16,897 nt of DNA from positions 1 through 16,897 of the forward strand of contig CAYLXH010000033.1 of NCBI GenBank assembly GCA_964387535.1, written 5' to 3'. Position numbers and translations under genes: made by a program. Every line of letters starts with the position of its first letter. Position 1 is the stretch's first letter. Source of the DNA: Butyricicoccus_A sp964387535 (lineage in GTDB: Bacteria; Bacillota; Clostridia; Oscillospirales; Butyricicoccaceae). The notes under the pieces are model-generated. The model worked only from the letters and a program-made list of their open reading frames with translations, did no database searches and was not told where the DNA came from. Of the stretch, positions 1 through 6,809 are shown piece by piece.

Positions 1-124
1 CTGCAAAACAAGATATGAAGGTAAACACTTCCCTGAAAAATCGTAAGATTTTTTAGGGTGTGATAGCGAGTTCGAGATTTGTCATGGTGTTGCGGACTGC
101 GATGTAAAATAGAAGCAGCAGATT
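1..124. other. Left-edge non-coding stretch with a strong hairpin
   Basis: No gene can be supported here. The main structure is an inverted repeat: CCCTGAAAAATC (31-42), loop GTAA (43-46), GATTTTTTAGGG (47-58). This is a 12-bp stem with one G-T pair. It lies downstream of the minus-strand merR gene and could help end that transcript, but no T-run follows it on either strand. One frame enters from the left edge and stops at 44-46, inside the loop; another stops at 54-56. Either could be the tail of a gene outside the window, but 14 to 17 codons are too few to tell. Confidence 0.4.
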
Positions 125-577
125 TTACTGCCTTTGCTGTTGCCGAACGGTCGTTTTATCATCCGTTTGTGGTGGGAGTATATTGCTATAATACTCTATC
201 GTTCCGCTCAGCACATCATCATAAAATTGGTGTTTCCAGTGTAAATAGTCGATACTTTCCTGGATTTTTTTCATTTTGTCTTCCAATTCCTTTAATTTAA
301 CATCCAAAATTTTTTTTCGCTCTGGAATAGAGGATTCTCCCTTTAAGCATAGCGCGAGATATTCCTTCATTTCCAAAATGCTCATACCGCACCGTTTCAG
401 ACAGGATAGGCTGTTAATCCATGCAACGTCACGATCATCAAAAACACGATAGTTATTTTGGTTTTGTTTGACATTGGGAACAAGACCTTCGTTGCAATAA
501 AATTTTAACGTATCATACGATAGACCGGTTTTATCACACGTTTGTTTCATGGAATATAAATTGCTCTGTTCATGCAT
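125..577 (-). CDS. MerR-family transcriptional regulator (AdhR-like), divergent from an aldo/keto reductase
   Basis: A 150-residue regulator with the MerR layout. An N-terminal winged helix-turn-helix spans about residues 7-75 (YSMKQTCDKTGLSYDTLKFY, then an NNYRVFDDRDV wing). A charged dimerisation coiled coil follows at about 85-118. I start it at the ATG at 577 because GAGGTGA (582-590 on the complement) sits just upstream. A longer frame back to 640 would run through the operator and lacks a ribosome site. Cysteines are at 14, 28, 59, 63 and 77. C59, in SLSCLKRCGMS, falls where AdhR-type regulators keep the Cys reported to sense reactive aldehydes. There is no metal-binding Cys cluster typical of mercury or copper sensors. 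It probably activates the divergent reductase gene and controls itself. The family is sure; the signal is inferred. Confidence 0.9.
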   Translation of the reverse strand: MHEQSNLYSMKQTCDKTGLSYDTLKFYCNEGLVPNVKQNQNNYRVFDDRDVAWINSLSCLKRCGMSILEMKEYLALCLKGESSIPERKKILDVKLKELEDKMKKIQESIDYLHWKHQFYDDVLSGTIEYYSNILPPQTDDKTTVRQQQRQ

Positions 578-621
578 AATTGTCACCTCATCATTGGCGC
601 TGGAAAACAATACAAAACCTG

Positions 622-652
622 TTGACCGGGAGTTACTCACGGCATTTATAAT
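622..652 (+). promoter_or_regulatory. MerR-type promoter with 19-bp spacer and operator dyad
   Basis: TTGACC (622-627) and a perfect TATAAT (647-652) are separated by 19 bases, the over-long spacing typical of MerR-activated promoters. A dyad lies inside: CCGGGAGTTACTCACGG (626-642), with arms CCG-GAGT and ACTC-CGG around a central T and one mismatched pair. MerR proteins are known to bind such a dyad and twist the DNA to realign the two boxes. The predicted transcription start is near 659, about 40 bases before the reductase ATG. The regulator at 125-577 is the obvious ligand. Confidence 0.85.
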
Positions 653-699
653 GAAGGTATAGCAAATAAATTTTCATGTGTCAAGAAAGGACGCGGACT

Positions 700-1590
700 A
701 TGGAGTATGTAACGTTAAACAATGGCGTAACAATGCCAATACTGGGATTTGGAGTATATCAAATTCCAAAAGAGGAGACAAAACGATGTGTACTTGATGC
801 CCTACAGGTAGGGTATCGTGCCATTGATACAGCCCAGAGCTATTTTAACGAAAAAGAAGTGGGAGAAGCGATCAAGGAAAGTACGATTCCCCGAGAGCAG
901 ATCTTTGTGACATCGAAAGTTTGGATTGATCATTATGGATATGAAAATTGTAAGAAGTTCATTGTGACATCGTTGGAGAAAATGGGATTGGAGTATATTG
1001 ATTTGATGTTGCTCCATCAACCATTTGCGGATTATTATGGTGCCTATCGAGCACTGGAAGAATGCTATGCGGAGGGGAAAATAAGAGCGATTGGGGTAAG
1101 CAATTTTTATCCGGACCGTTTATCGGACCTGTGCTTATTTGAACGAACCGTGATTCCGGCAGTCAATCAAGTAGAAGTGAATCCATTGTTTGCTCAATAC
1201 AGCGCACAAGCAAATATGAGAAAATATGGTGTGCAGATGGAAGCCTGGGCTCCGTTTGGCGAGGGCAGAAAGGGGATGTTCGAACAGGAAACACTGGTGC
1301 ATATCGGTGAGAAATATGATAAATCTGCGGCACAGGTTATTCTTCGCTGGTTAATTCAGAGAGGGATCATCGCTGTTTGCAAATCGACTCACAAAAAGCG
1401 AATGCAACAAAACTTTGACGTATTTGATTTCAAGCTGACAGAGGAAGATATGGAACAAATTAATCAATTGGACTCAGGTGACAGCGTATTCTTTGACCAT
1501 CGTGATCCCAATATGGTAGAATGGTTTGATAAGATGGTAAAAGAACGCAGACAAAACGAAGACTGCCAAAGCGATAAAAAAAGTTGGTAA
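700..1590 (+). CDS. Aldo/keto reductase (AKR5-like, YvgN/2,5-diketogluconate reductase group)
   Basis: A 296-residue cytosolic NAD(P)H-dependent reductase predicted to form a TIM barrel. The AKR catalytic tetrad is intact: D43 and Y48 (AIDTAQSYFNEKEVG), K73 (VTSKVWI) and H106 (LLHQPF). The family signatures GKIRAIGVSNF and AVNQVEVNP are also present. It begins MEYVTLNNGVTMPILGFG, the usual family start. I chose ATG 700 because AGAAAGG sits at 684-690; an in-frame ATG at 676 lacks a site. Members reduce small aldehydes and ketones such as methylglyoxal, and the physiological substrate cannot be read from sequence. The divergent MerR gene and the 19-bp-spacer promoter suggest induction by a reactive carbonyl. 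Codon use is AT-richer than in the genes from 2524 onward. The C-terminus is highly charged (EDCQSDKKSW). Confidence 0.93.
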   Translation: MEYVTLNNGVTMPILGFGVYQIPKEETKRCVLDALQVGYRAIDTAQSYFNEKEVGEAIKESTIPREQIFVTSKVWIDHYGYENCKKFIVTSLEKMGLEYIDLMLLHQPFADYYGAYRALEECYAEGKIRAIGVSNFYPDRLSDLCLFERTVIPAVNQVEVNPLFAQYSAQANMRKYGVQMEAWAPFGEGRKGMFEQETLVHIGEKYDKSAAQVILRWLIQRGIIAVCKSTHKKRMQQNFDVFDFKLTEEDMEQINQLDSGDSVFFDHRDPNMVEWFDKMVKERRQNEDCQSDKKSW

Positions 1591-1675
1591 AGTACGGATC
1601 ATTTTTGTATTCCGTTGACGTGTATGTATTCCTTTGAGGAAACGGAACGGGTTGCAAAGAGAACCCGACAGAGAC

Positions 1676-1704
1676 AAAGCAGGAGCAAAGGTTGCTCCTG
1701 CTTT
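1676..1704 (+). terminator. Hairpin A, probable terminator of the aldo/keto reductase
   Basis: A perfect 13-bp stem: AAAGCAGGAGCAA (1676-1688), loop AGG (1689-1691), TTGCTCCTGCTTT (1692-1704). It starts 85 bases after the reductase stop codon. The stem ends in TTT and is followed by CATTAT rather than a long T-run, so it should terminate on the plus strand but less efficiently than a classic site. Confidence 0.65.
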
Positions 1705-1722
1705 CATTATAGGGTGTGTTTC

Positions 1723-1762
1723 AAAAAGAAAAGACAGACGGTGGGAAAGGACCGTCTGTCTT
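1723..1762 (-). terminator. Hairpin B, terminator-like on the minus strand
   Basis: A perfect 12-bp stem: AAGACAGACGGT (1731-1742), loop of 8 (1743-1750), ACCGTCTGTCTT (1751-1762). On the plus strand GCCTTC follows, with no T-run. On the minus strand the stem is followed by TTCTTTTTG, as in an intrinsic terminator. No minus-strand gene is recognisable to its right, so the transcript it would end is unknown. Confidence 0.5.
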
Positions 1763-1958
1763 GCCTTCAAGTTCAGAAAAAGAAAGAAAAAAAGAAATAA
1801 GAAAGGATTTGAAAAGAAACTGAGTGAATCACGTTTCCATGGATTTATCATATCAGAAGAATATGAAGAAAATCAGACCAAAAAGAAAACAGATTGTATA
1901 AGAAATAAGAATATTCTATGACAACAAAATATACACATGTGTAATTTAGCATTTTGGC

Positions 1959-2002
1959 AAAAAGAGCAGGTGCCGCAAACAACAAAAGCACCTGCCCTTT
2001 TT
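1959..2002. terminator. Hairpin C, bidirectional terminator-like
   Basis: Stem AAAAAGAGCAGGTGC (1959-1973) pairs with GCACCTGCCCTTTTT (1988-2002) around a 14-base loop, with one A-C mismatch. The plus-strand arm ends in TTTTT. On the minus strand the arm also ends in CTTTTT, so it can work in both directions. It lies about 250 bases past hairpin A with no gene between, so on the plus strand it would end only a short, unannotated RNA. Confidence 0.55.
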
Positions 2003-2186
2003 GTAGTAGTAGATAAAAGAAAGAAGTTCCTAATATACGAAGAACTGCACGGTGTGCAGAGAATCGGTGATCTGTTCCCTTCCGTGGTTGTTATGATATC
2101 AGAGGTATGTGAAAAAAATACTTCCAAATAGAAACAATATTGTAACAAAAGTGAAAACAAATTGTGAACAAGAGCAGATATTTTCG

Positions 2187-2228
2187 AAAAAATGACTGCA
2201 GATGCAATCATAGGCAGCTGCAGTCGTT
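2187..2228 (-). terminator. Hairpin D, terminator-like on the minus strand
   Basis: AATGACTGCAG (2191-2201) pairs with CTGCAGTCGTT (2218-2228): 11 positions with one G-T, loop of 16. On the minus strand the stem runs into six consecutive T (complement of 2187-2192), a good intrinsic terminator tail. On the plus strand TAGAAG follows, so it should act only on a minus-strand RNA arriving from the 2230-2520 region, where no gene is recognised. Confidence 0.55.
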
Positions 2229-2469
2229 AGAAGAATGAAAATAAAGAGAGAATAAAATAAGGATGAATCGTTGAAAGCAACAAGGAACGGAATGGATAAC
2301 CGTAACCGTGATCTGACAGAAGGATGGGATGACGGAGCACGCGGCTTGCTGCTTTACACATTGAGGATACTCGTGTTTTGTGATTCTTTGCGGTACGATC
2401 CGGGAAAACTGTGTGAAAAAAGCGATAACATTTTGTGAACACGGTGGAAGATGGCGGATATGCTGACTG

Positions 2470-2496
2470 TTGCAGCGGTCAAAGATATGATATACT
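2470..2496 (+). promoter_or_regulatory. Weak candidate promoter for the zinc-ribbon/addBA operon
   Basis: TTGCAG (2470-2475) and TATACT (2491-2496) lie just before the first gene of the operon. The spacer is 15 bases, shorter than the usual 17. An alternative -10, TATGAT, overlaps at 2486-2491. The position is right and the -10 is good, but the -35 is not certain. Confidence 0.4.
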
Positions 2497-2523
2497 GAGT
2501 GTGTGATCTGTGAGGTGATGATT

Positions 2524-3465
2524 GTGAAACAGAACGTGTTATCCAAACGAATCCAGGATTATATTATCGCATATCGAATTCTGTTGGATTGTTTTGATGA
2601 ATATCGGGAGGAGATTACAGCGCTGCGGTCTGAACGCAAGACGGCGTCCCAGCGCGCGGCGGTCCAAAATACGATTACCAGCCGATGCTACCGGGAGGGA
2701 CAGATGGTATTTCATCTTTTGCCATGGCAGGAGAAGGGGTACCGAAGATTTTGGGTCGGAGGACTGTTGCTCCGACTGTTGTCTGTTTTGACGATACTGG
2801 GGGCAGTCGGCGGTGCAGTACAGGCGATCCGTCTGACGCGGCCAGCGGTATGGATTGTGTTGGCGCTGATTTCTCTGACGATGAACCGGATTGTAGCCAA
2901 AGCAAGAGCTGTATTGCGTGATGTACTGGTCTGGAAAATTTTGAGTGAGGACTATCGGCCGGCCGAAACGGCGTGGAGCGACGAACAGCAGGCGCTGCTT
3001 CCGTCGCGCCTGCTGCCGTTTGCGGTACCGCTCAGCAGTTCGGTCGATCCGGACAACTGTATCCGGTTGAAGATACGATGCCCGTGCGGAGCGGAACAAT
3101 TCCGTGTCTGGCGTCATCCGGAGCAGGGATTTTTGATGGCAACCTGCGTCTCGTGCGGTCGGGAAATTGTGCTGTTTGATGAGCATCTGGATTCTCACCG
3201 CGCGGATGGGCAGGCACAGCGGTTTCCGGTGAATGAATTAGAAATGGCAATTTGCCGAAGCTGTGGAGAAGAAGTCCATCGGGTGATTCTGACAGTGGCG
3301 AGCGATGAACAGCGGAGCTTCTTTCAGACAGGAATGGATTCTGACGGAGCGGAGAGCGGCTATTGTCTGTTGTTTCAGATGTTTTGCGCCGCGTGCGGTG
3401 CACCGTCCGGAGATGGGAGTTATTTTTGGAGCAAGGAATGGGAACAGGAGGCACACACACCGTGA
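2524..3465 (+). CDS. Uncharacterised membrane protein with two zinc-ribbon-like Cys clusters
   Basis: I do not recognise this 313-residue protein. The N-terminus (1-70) is charged and helical. Two hydrophobic segments follow at about 77-99 (VGGLLLRLLSVLTILGAVGG) and 107-124, predicted to span the membrane as a hairpin. The C-terminal half carries four Cys pairs: C186/C188 with C208/C211, and C244/C247 with C288/C291, an arrangement that suggests two treble-clef or rubredoxin-like zinc ribbons. The GTG start at 2524 is chosen because AGGTGAT (2513-2519) sits about 8 bases upstream; a GTG at 2503 lacks a site. Its stop overlaps the addB GTG (GTGA at 3462-3465), so translation is probably coupled. 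It is the first gene of an apparent operon with addB and addA. A role in DNA repair is only suggested by position. Confidence 0.8.
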   Translation: MKQNVLSKRIQDYIIAYRILLDCFDEYREEITALRSERKTASQRAAVQNTITSRCYREGQMVFHLLPWQEKGYRRFWVGGLLLRLLSVLTILGAVGGAVQAIRLTRPAVWIVLALISLTMNRIVAKARAVLRDVLVWKILSEDYRPAETAWSDEQQALLPSRLLPFAVPLSSSVDPDNCIRLKIRCPCGAEQFRVWRHPEQGFLMATCVSCGREIVLFDEHLDSHRADGQAQRFPVNELEMAICRSCGEEVHRVILTVASDEQRSFFQTGMDSDGAESGYCLLFQMFCAACGAPSGDGSYFWSKEWEQEAHTP

Positions 3466-6400
3466 AGCTGTGGACAGGACGGGCGGGAAGCGGAAAAACA
3501 ACGGCGTTGCTCGCGCATATTGCCCAACAGGTCAGGACCGGTGGCCGGAGGCAAATCCTGATTGTACCGGAACTGATGTCACACGATTATGAGCGCGCGC
3601 TGGCGAAAAAAACCGAGAATCGGGGAGCGGCGTGGGCAGAAGTACTCACGTTCCGCCGTGTGGCAAACCGTGTCTTTTCGGAGGCAGGTGGTTTGGCCGA
3701 CCAGAGCCTTACGCCGGCGGGACGCCTGATGGTACTGTATGAAGCGGTACAGCGCACAGAGGGGCAGCTGTGCTGCTATCAGGGGGCCGCACGGCGCCCT
3801 GAGGTGCTCCGGGATCTGCTCGGCGTAGTGGATGAGCTGAAGTGTGCCTCGGTTTCACCGGAGCAGTTGTTTCAGGCCTCAGAGCAGGCGGAGGGGATGC
3901 TGCGCGGTAAGCTGGCCGATCTGGCGCAGATTGGCATGGTCTATCAGAGCATTACTGAGGAGGAGCTGCCGGATCCGCGGGATGAATTGACCCGGGTGCG
4001 GGAACAGCTGCCGGAGACGACGTTGTTTGATCATACAGACGTTTATTTGGACGGATTTGATAATTTTAACCGACAGGAATTGGATATTTTAACCTGGCTG
4101 ATGGGACATGGCGTGCCGCTGGTCGTCACGCTGACCTGTGATATTCGGGAGCCGGAGCTGTTCTCGGAAAGCATGACGGCGATGGCGCGTCTGCGAGCGG
4201 CGGCGAGCCGGGCCGGTATGTCGGTTTCCCTGCGTGATTTTGGCGGATGCCGTATGAACAAGCCGCAGGATCTCGCCGTGCTGGAGCAGTATGGCTTGAG
4301 CAGCGGTGGGAAATCGGTTGACAGTGACGGAAGCAGTGTCCATCTGCACAGTGCCGGCAACCGATACAGCGAGTGCGAGTATGCGGCGGCGTATATCCGT
4401 CGGATGATTCGGGAGACCGGTGCGCGCCGACGTGATTTTGTCGTGACGGCGCGTGATTTTGCGCCGTATGCAGCGATATTGGAGCTGGTCTTTGCGCAGT
4501 ATGACATCCCGGTGTTTCTCAGCGAGAAGCATGACATCCTTCAGAAACCGGTGCTGGCTCTGGTAACCAATGCGCTTCGTGCGGTTACGGGTGGATGGCG
4601 TTATGAGGATGTGTTCTCCTATCTCAAGACCGGCTTTGCCAATGTGACCCCGGATGAGTGCGATATTCTGGAAAACTATGTGGGTTTCCGCCGAATTCGC
4701 GGAACGATGTGGAAACGGGAGTGGAAAGGAAATCCCGGACGATTCCGGGGCGTGATGAATGACCGGGAAGCGGCTGCGCTCGAGCAGCTCAATCAACTGC
4801 GGGTGCAGGTAGTGACCCCGCTGGAGCATTTGGAACAAGGACTTGCGCAGGCGCGGCATGCATCCGACTACGTTCGGGCGATGATGAATTTTCTGGAGGA
4901 AATCGGCGCGCCGGAACGCATTGAGATACGTGCGCAGGGGCAGGAAGAGGCCGGACGGCTGCAGACGGCAGAGGAATACCGGCAACTCTGGGATATTCTG
5001 ACACAGGCCATGGAGCAGCTGGCGTGGGTTCAGGGAGAAGCAGAGATGCAGACTGAGGTGTTTGTGACGCTGCTCGGCATGGTGCTGTCGGAGTATGATG
5101 TGGGTACGATTCCGATCGCACTGGACCGCGTGACCTGTGGCTCGATTGACCGCGTCTGCCGCACGGGAATCCCGCACTTGATCGTACTGGGCGTAAATGA
5201 CGGTGTGCTTCCGGCCTCCGGTACTGGCGGTGCTATCCTGACCGATCCGGAGCGCAATGAGCTGCTTGGGCTGGAAATTGAGCTGGAGACGGGAGAAGAT
5301 CGTATGGCACGGGAAAACAGCGCGATATACCGCGTGCTTGCGTCGGCATCCCACAGCCTGCTGCTGTCATGGATGGGGGTGGATGCGGACGGTGAGATGC
5401 GTCCTTCGTATCTGATTGGCAGTGTGCGCCGTCTGCTCTCGGGAGTACCGATGACGCGGGAGGCGGAGCTGGACGGACAGTATCGGCTTGAGGCCGAGCG
5501 CCCGCGCCTGGAGCTGGCGTGCCGTGCGTGCGGAGGGGACCGTTCCCCGGCTACTGTGGCGGCATGGAAGGAGTGCGGCGGCCGTCTGCCGGTGGGGAAA
5601 GCGCGTATGAAGCGCGGGCCACTGACGAGCGAGGAAACCGTGCATGCCCTGTACGGAGTGCGCTTGCGTCTGACGGCGTCACGTCTGGATTTGTTTTCCC
5701 AATGCCGGTTTGCCTATTTTCTGCGCTATGGTCTCAATGCCGCGCCGCGCCGTCGGGCGGATTTTGATGCGCCGGAGAGCGGGACATTTCTGCACTATGT
5801 GCTGGAGCATGTGCTGCGCGACATTCAGAAGGACGGGGCCTGGTACGGTGTGGCGGAAGCGGAGGTGCGCTCCTCGGCACAGCGGTGGACACAGAAGTAT
5901 GTGGAGACCTATCTGGGCGGCATGGAGTCGCATTCCGAGCGGTTTCGCTATCTGTTTCGCCGTCTGACCCGCATGTTGGATCGCATTCTGGACAATCTGC
6001 TGGAAGAGTTGGCGTGCTCGGACTTCCGTCCGTTGGATTTTGAATTGGATTTTTCCGCACAGGGCACGCTGCCGTCCATTGTCATGGAGGGAGAATATGG
6101 TCAGCTTGAGCTGGTCGGTAAGGTGGATCGTGTGGACGGGTACATCAAGGATGGCTGCCTGTACATTCGGGTGATGGATTATAAGAGCGGAACCAAGAAA
6201 TTTGAGCTGTCTGATTTGTGGTATGGACTGAATATGCAGCTGATGATCTATCTGTTTGCGATTCAGGAGGAGGGCGTGGACTATTACCGCCAAAAGGTGG
6301 CACAGGAATTTGACCGCATTGTGCCGGCAGGAGCGCTGTATGTACCGACGAAGGAGGCTGTGGTGACGGCGCCGCGCGGTAGCTCCGAGGACGAGCTGAG

Positions 6401-6809
6401 AGCCATGCGGGAAAAGCTGCTGCGCCGCTCTGGCCTGCTGCTGGATGATGCGGAGATTTTGCAGGCGATGGAACACAGCTTGATCGGAGACGGACGGTTT
6501 TTGCCGGTTGGTATGAAAAAGGATTTGTCGTGGAAGGCTTCCTCACGCAGCAGCCTGGCATCCATGGAGCAGATGGGTAAGCTATACCGTCATATTCAAA
6601 CGACGCTGAAGGAAATGGGACGGGAGCTGATGAACGGCGATGTGGAAGCGCGTCCGATCATCAAGGGCAAGAAGGACACGGCGTGCACCTGGTGCCCCTA
6701 TGCGGCGGTCTGCCAGTACGATGAGACGTTGGGAGATCGTGGCAGACCAGCATATCACCGTCCGCCGGAGCAGATCTGGGAAGCAATAGAACAGGAGGGG
6801 AAGGAATGA
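3462..6809 (+). CDS. addB: AddB, subunit B of the AddAB helicase-nuclease
   Basis: A 1115-residue subunit of the complex that resects double-strand DNA ends and loads RecA. It has an N-terminal Walker A, GRAGSGKT (6-13), in the inactivated helicase-like part that in characterised AddAB helps read Chi. The C-terminal nuclease carries VMDYKSG (D906, K908) and a QLMIYLFAI segment. The four iron-sulfur Cys expected for AddB are present: C748 (FSQCRFAYFLRYGL) and C1075, C1078, C1084 (ACTWCPYAAVC). GTG 3462 is preferred because AGGAGG (3446-3451) is well placed and because it gives a start MKLWTGRAGSGKT like family members. An ATG at 3438 with GGAG at 3428 is a possible alternative adding 8 residues. 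It overlaps the gene before it by 4 bases and addA by 4 bases. Confidence 0.95.
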   Translation: MKLWTGRAGSGKTTALLAHIAQQVRTGGRRQILIVPELMSHDYERALAKKTENRGAAWAEVLTFRRVANRVFSEAGGLADQSLTPAGRLMVLYEAVQRTEGQLCCYQGAARRPEVLRDLLGVVDELKCASVSPEQLFQASEQAEGMLRGKLADLAQIGMVYQSITEEELPDPRDELTRVREQLPETTLFDHTDVYLDGFDNFNRQELDILTWLMGHGVPLVVTLTCDIREPELFSESMTAMARLRAAASRAGMSVSLRDFGGCRMNKPQDLAVLEQYGLSSGGKSVDSDGSSVHLHSAGNRYSECEYAAAYIRRMIRETGARRRDFVVTARDFAPYAAILELVFAQYDIPVFLSEKHDILQKPVLALVTNALRAVTGGWRYEDVFSYLKTGFANVTPDECDILENYVGFRRIRGTMWKREWKGNPGRFRGVMNDREAAALEQLNQLRVQVVTPLEHLEQGLAQARHASDYVRAMMNFLEEIGAPERIEIRAQGQEEAGRLQTAEEYRQLWDILTQAMEQLAWVQGEAEMQTEVFVTLLGMVLSEYDVGTIPIALDRVTCGSIDRVCRTGIPHLIVLGVNDGVLPASGTGGAILTDPERNELLGLEIELETGEDRMARENSAIYRVLASASHSLLLSWMGVDADGEMRPSYLIGSVRRLLSGVPMTREAELDGQYRLEAERPRLELACRACGGDRSPATVAAWKECGGRLPVGKARMKRGPLTSEETVHALYGVRLRLTASRLDLFSQCRFAYFLRYGLNAAPRRRADFDAPESGTFLHYVLEHVLRDIQKDGAWYGVAEAEVRSSAQRWTQKYVETYLGGMESHSERFRYLFRRLTRMLDRILDNLLEELACSDFRPLDFELDFSAQGTLPSIVMEGEYGQLELVGKVDRVDGYIKDGCLYIRVMDYKSGTKKFELSDLWYGLNMQLMIYLFAIQEEGVDYYRQKVAQEFDRIVPAGALYVPTKEAVVTAPRGSSEDELRAMREKLLRRSGLLLDDAEILQAMEHSLIGDGRFLPVGMKKDLSWKASSRSSLASMEQMGKLYRHIQTTLKEMGRELMNGDVEARPIIKGKKDTACTWCPYAAVCQYDETLGDRGRPAYHRPPEQIWEAIEQEGKE

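Larger units (their letters stand above)
1591..2523. other. Long gene-poor gap with multiple hairpins
   Basis: About 930 bases with no convincing gene. In order it holds a small stem CGGGTT/AACCCG (1648-1667); hairpin A (1676-1704); hairpin B (1731-1762); a 23-base all-purine run (1775-1797); palindromes AGAATATTCT (1908-1917) and TACACATGTGTA (1932-1943); hairpin C (1959-2002); hairpin D (2191-2228); a possible 48-codon frame (2292-2438); and a weak promoter before the gene at 2524. Several frames run through the region, but they cross the hairpins and have biased, low-complexity products. The region is AT-rich, with much stronger strand bias than the genes to its right. Confidence 0.6.

Noticed and set aside
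578..640. N-terminal extension of the MerR regulator back to 640
   Set aside because: It would translate part of the promoter and operator dyad and has no ribosome site; the ATG at 577 has GAGGTGA at the right distance.
1634..1921. 95-codon plus-strand frame in the gap
   Set aside because: It runs through hairpins A and B and a polypurine run, giving a low-complexity Lys/Arg/Glu product with no recognisable domain.
1937..2131. 64-codon plus-strand frame in the gap
   Set aside because: It starts inside the TACACATGTGTA palindrome and reads through the terminator-like hairpin C; no ribosome site.
1873..2211. 112-codon minus-strand frame in the gap
   Set aside because: Phe/Cys/Ser-rich product typical of the complement of purine-rich DNA; it crosses hairpin C and hairpin D.
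3363..3461. Upstream start for addB at 3363
   Set aside because: It would overlap the preceding gene by about 100 bases and place Walker A too far in; GTG 3462 with AGGAGG fits better.
4089..5354. 421-codon minus-strand frame opposite addB
   Set aside because: Antisense shadow of addB with His/Arg-rich composition and no ribosome site.
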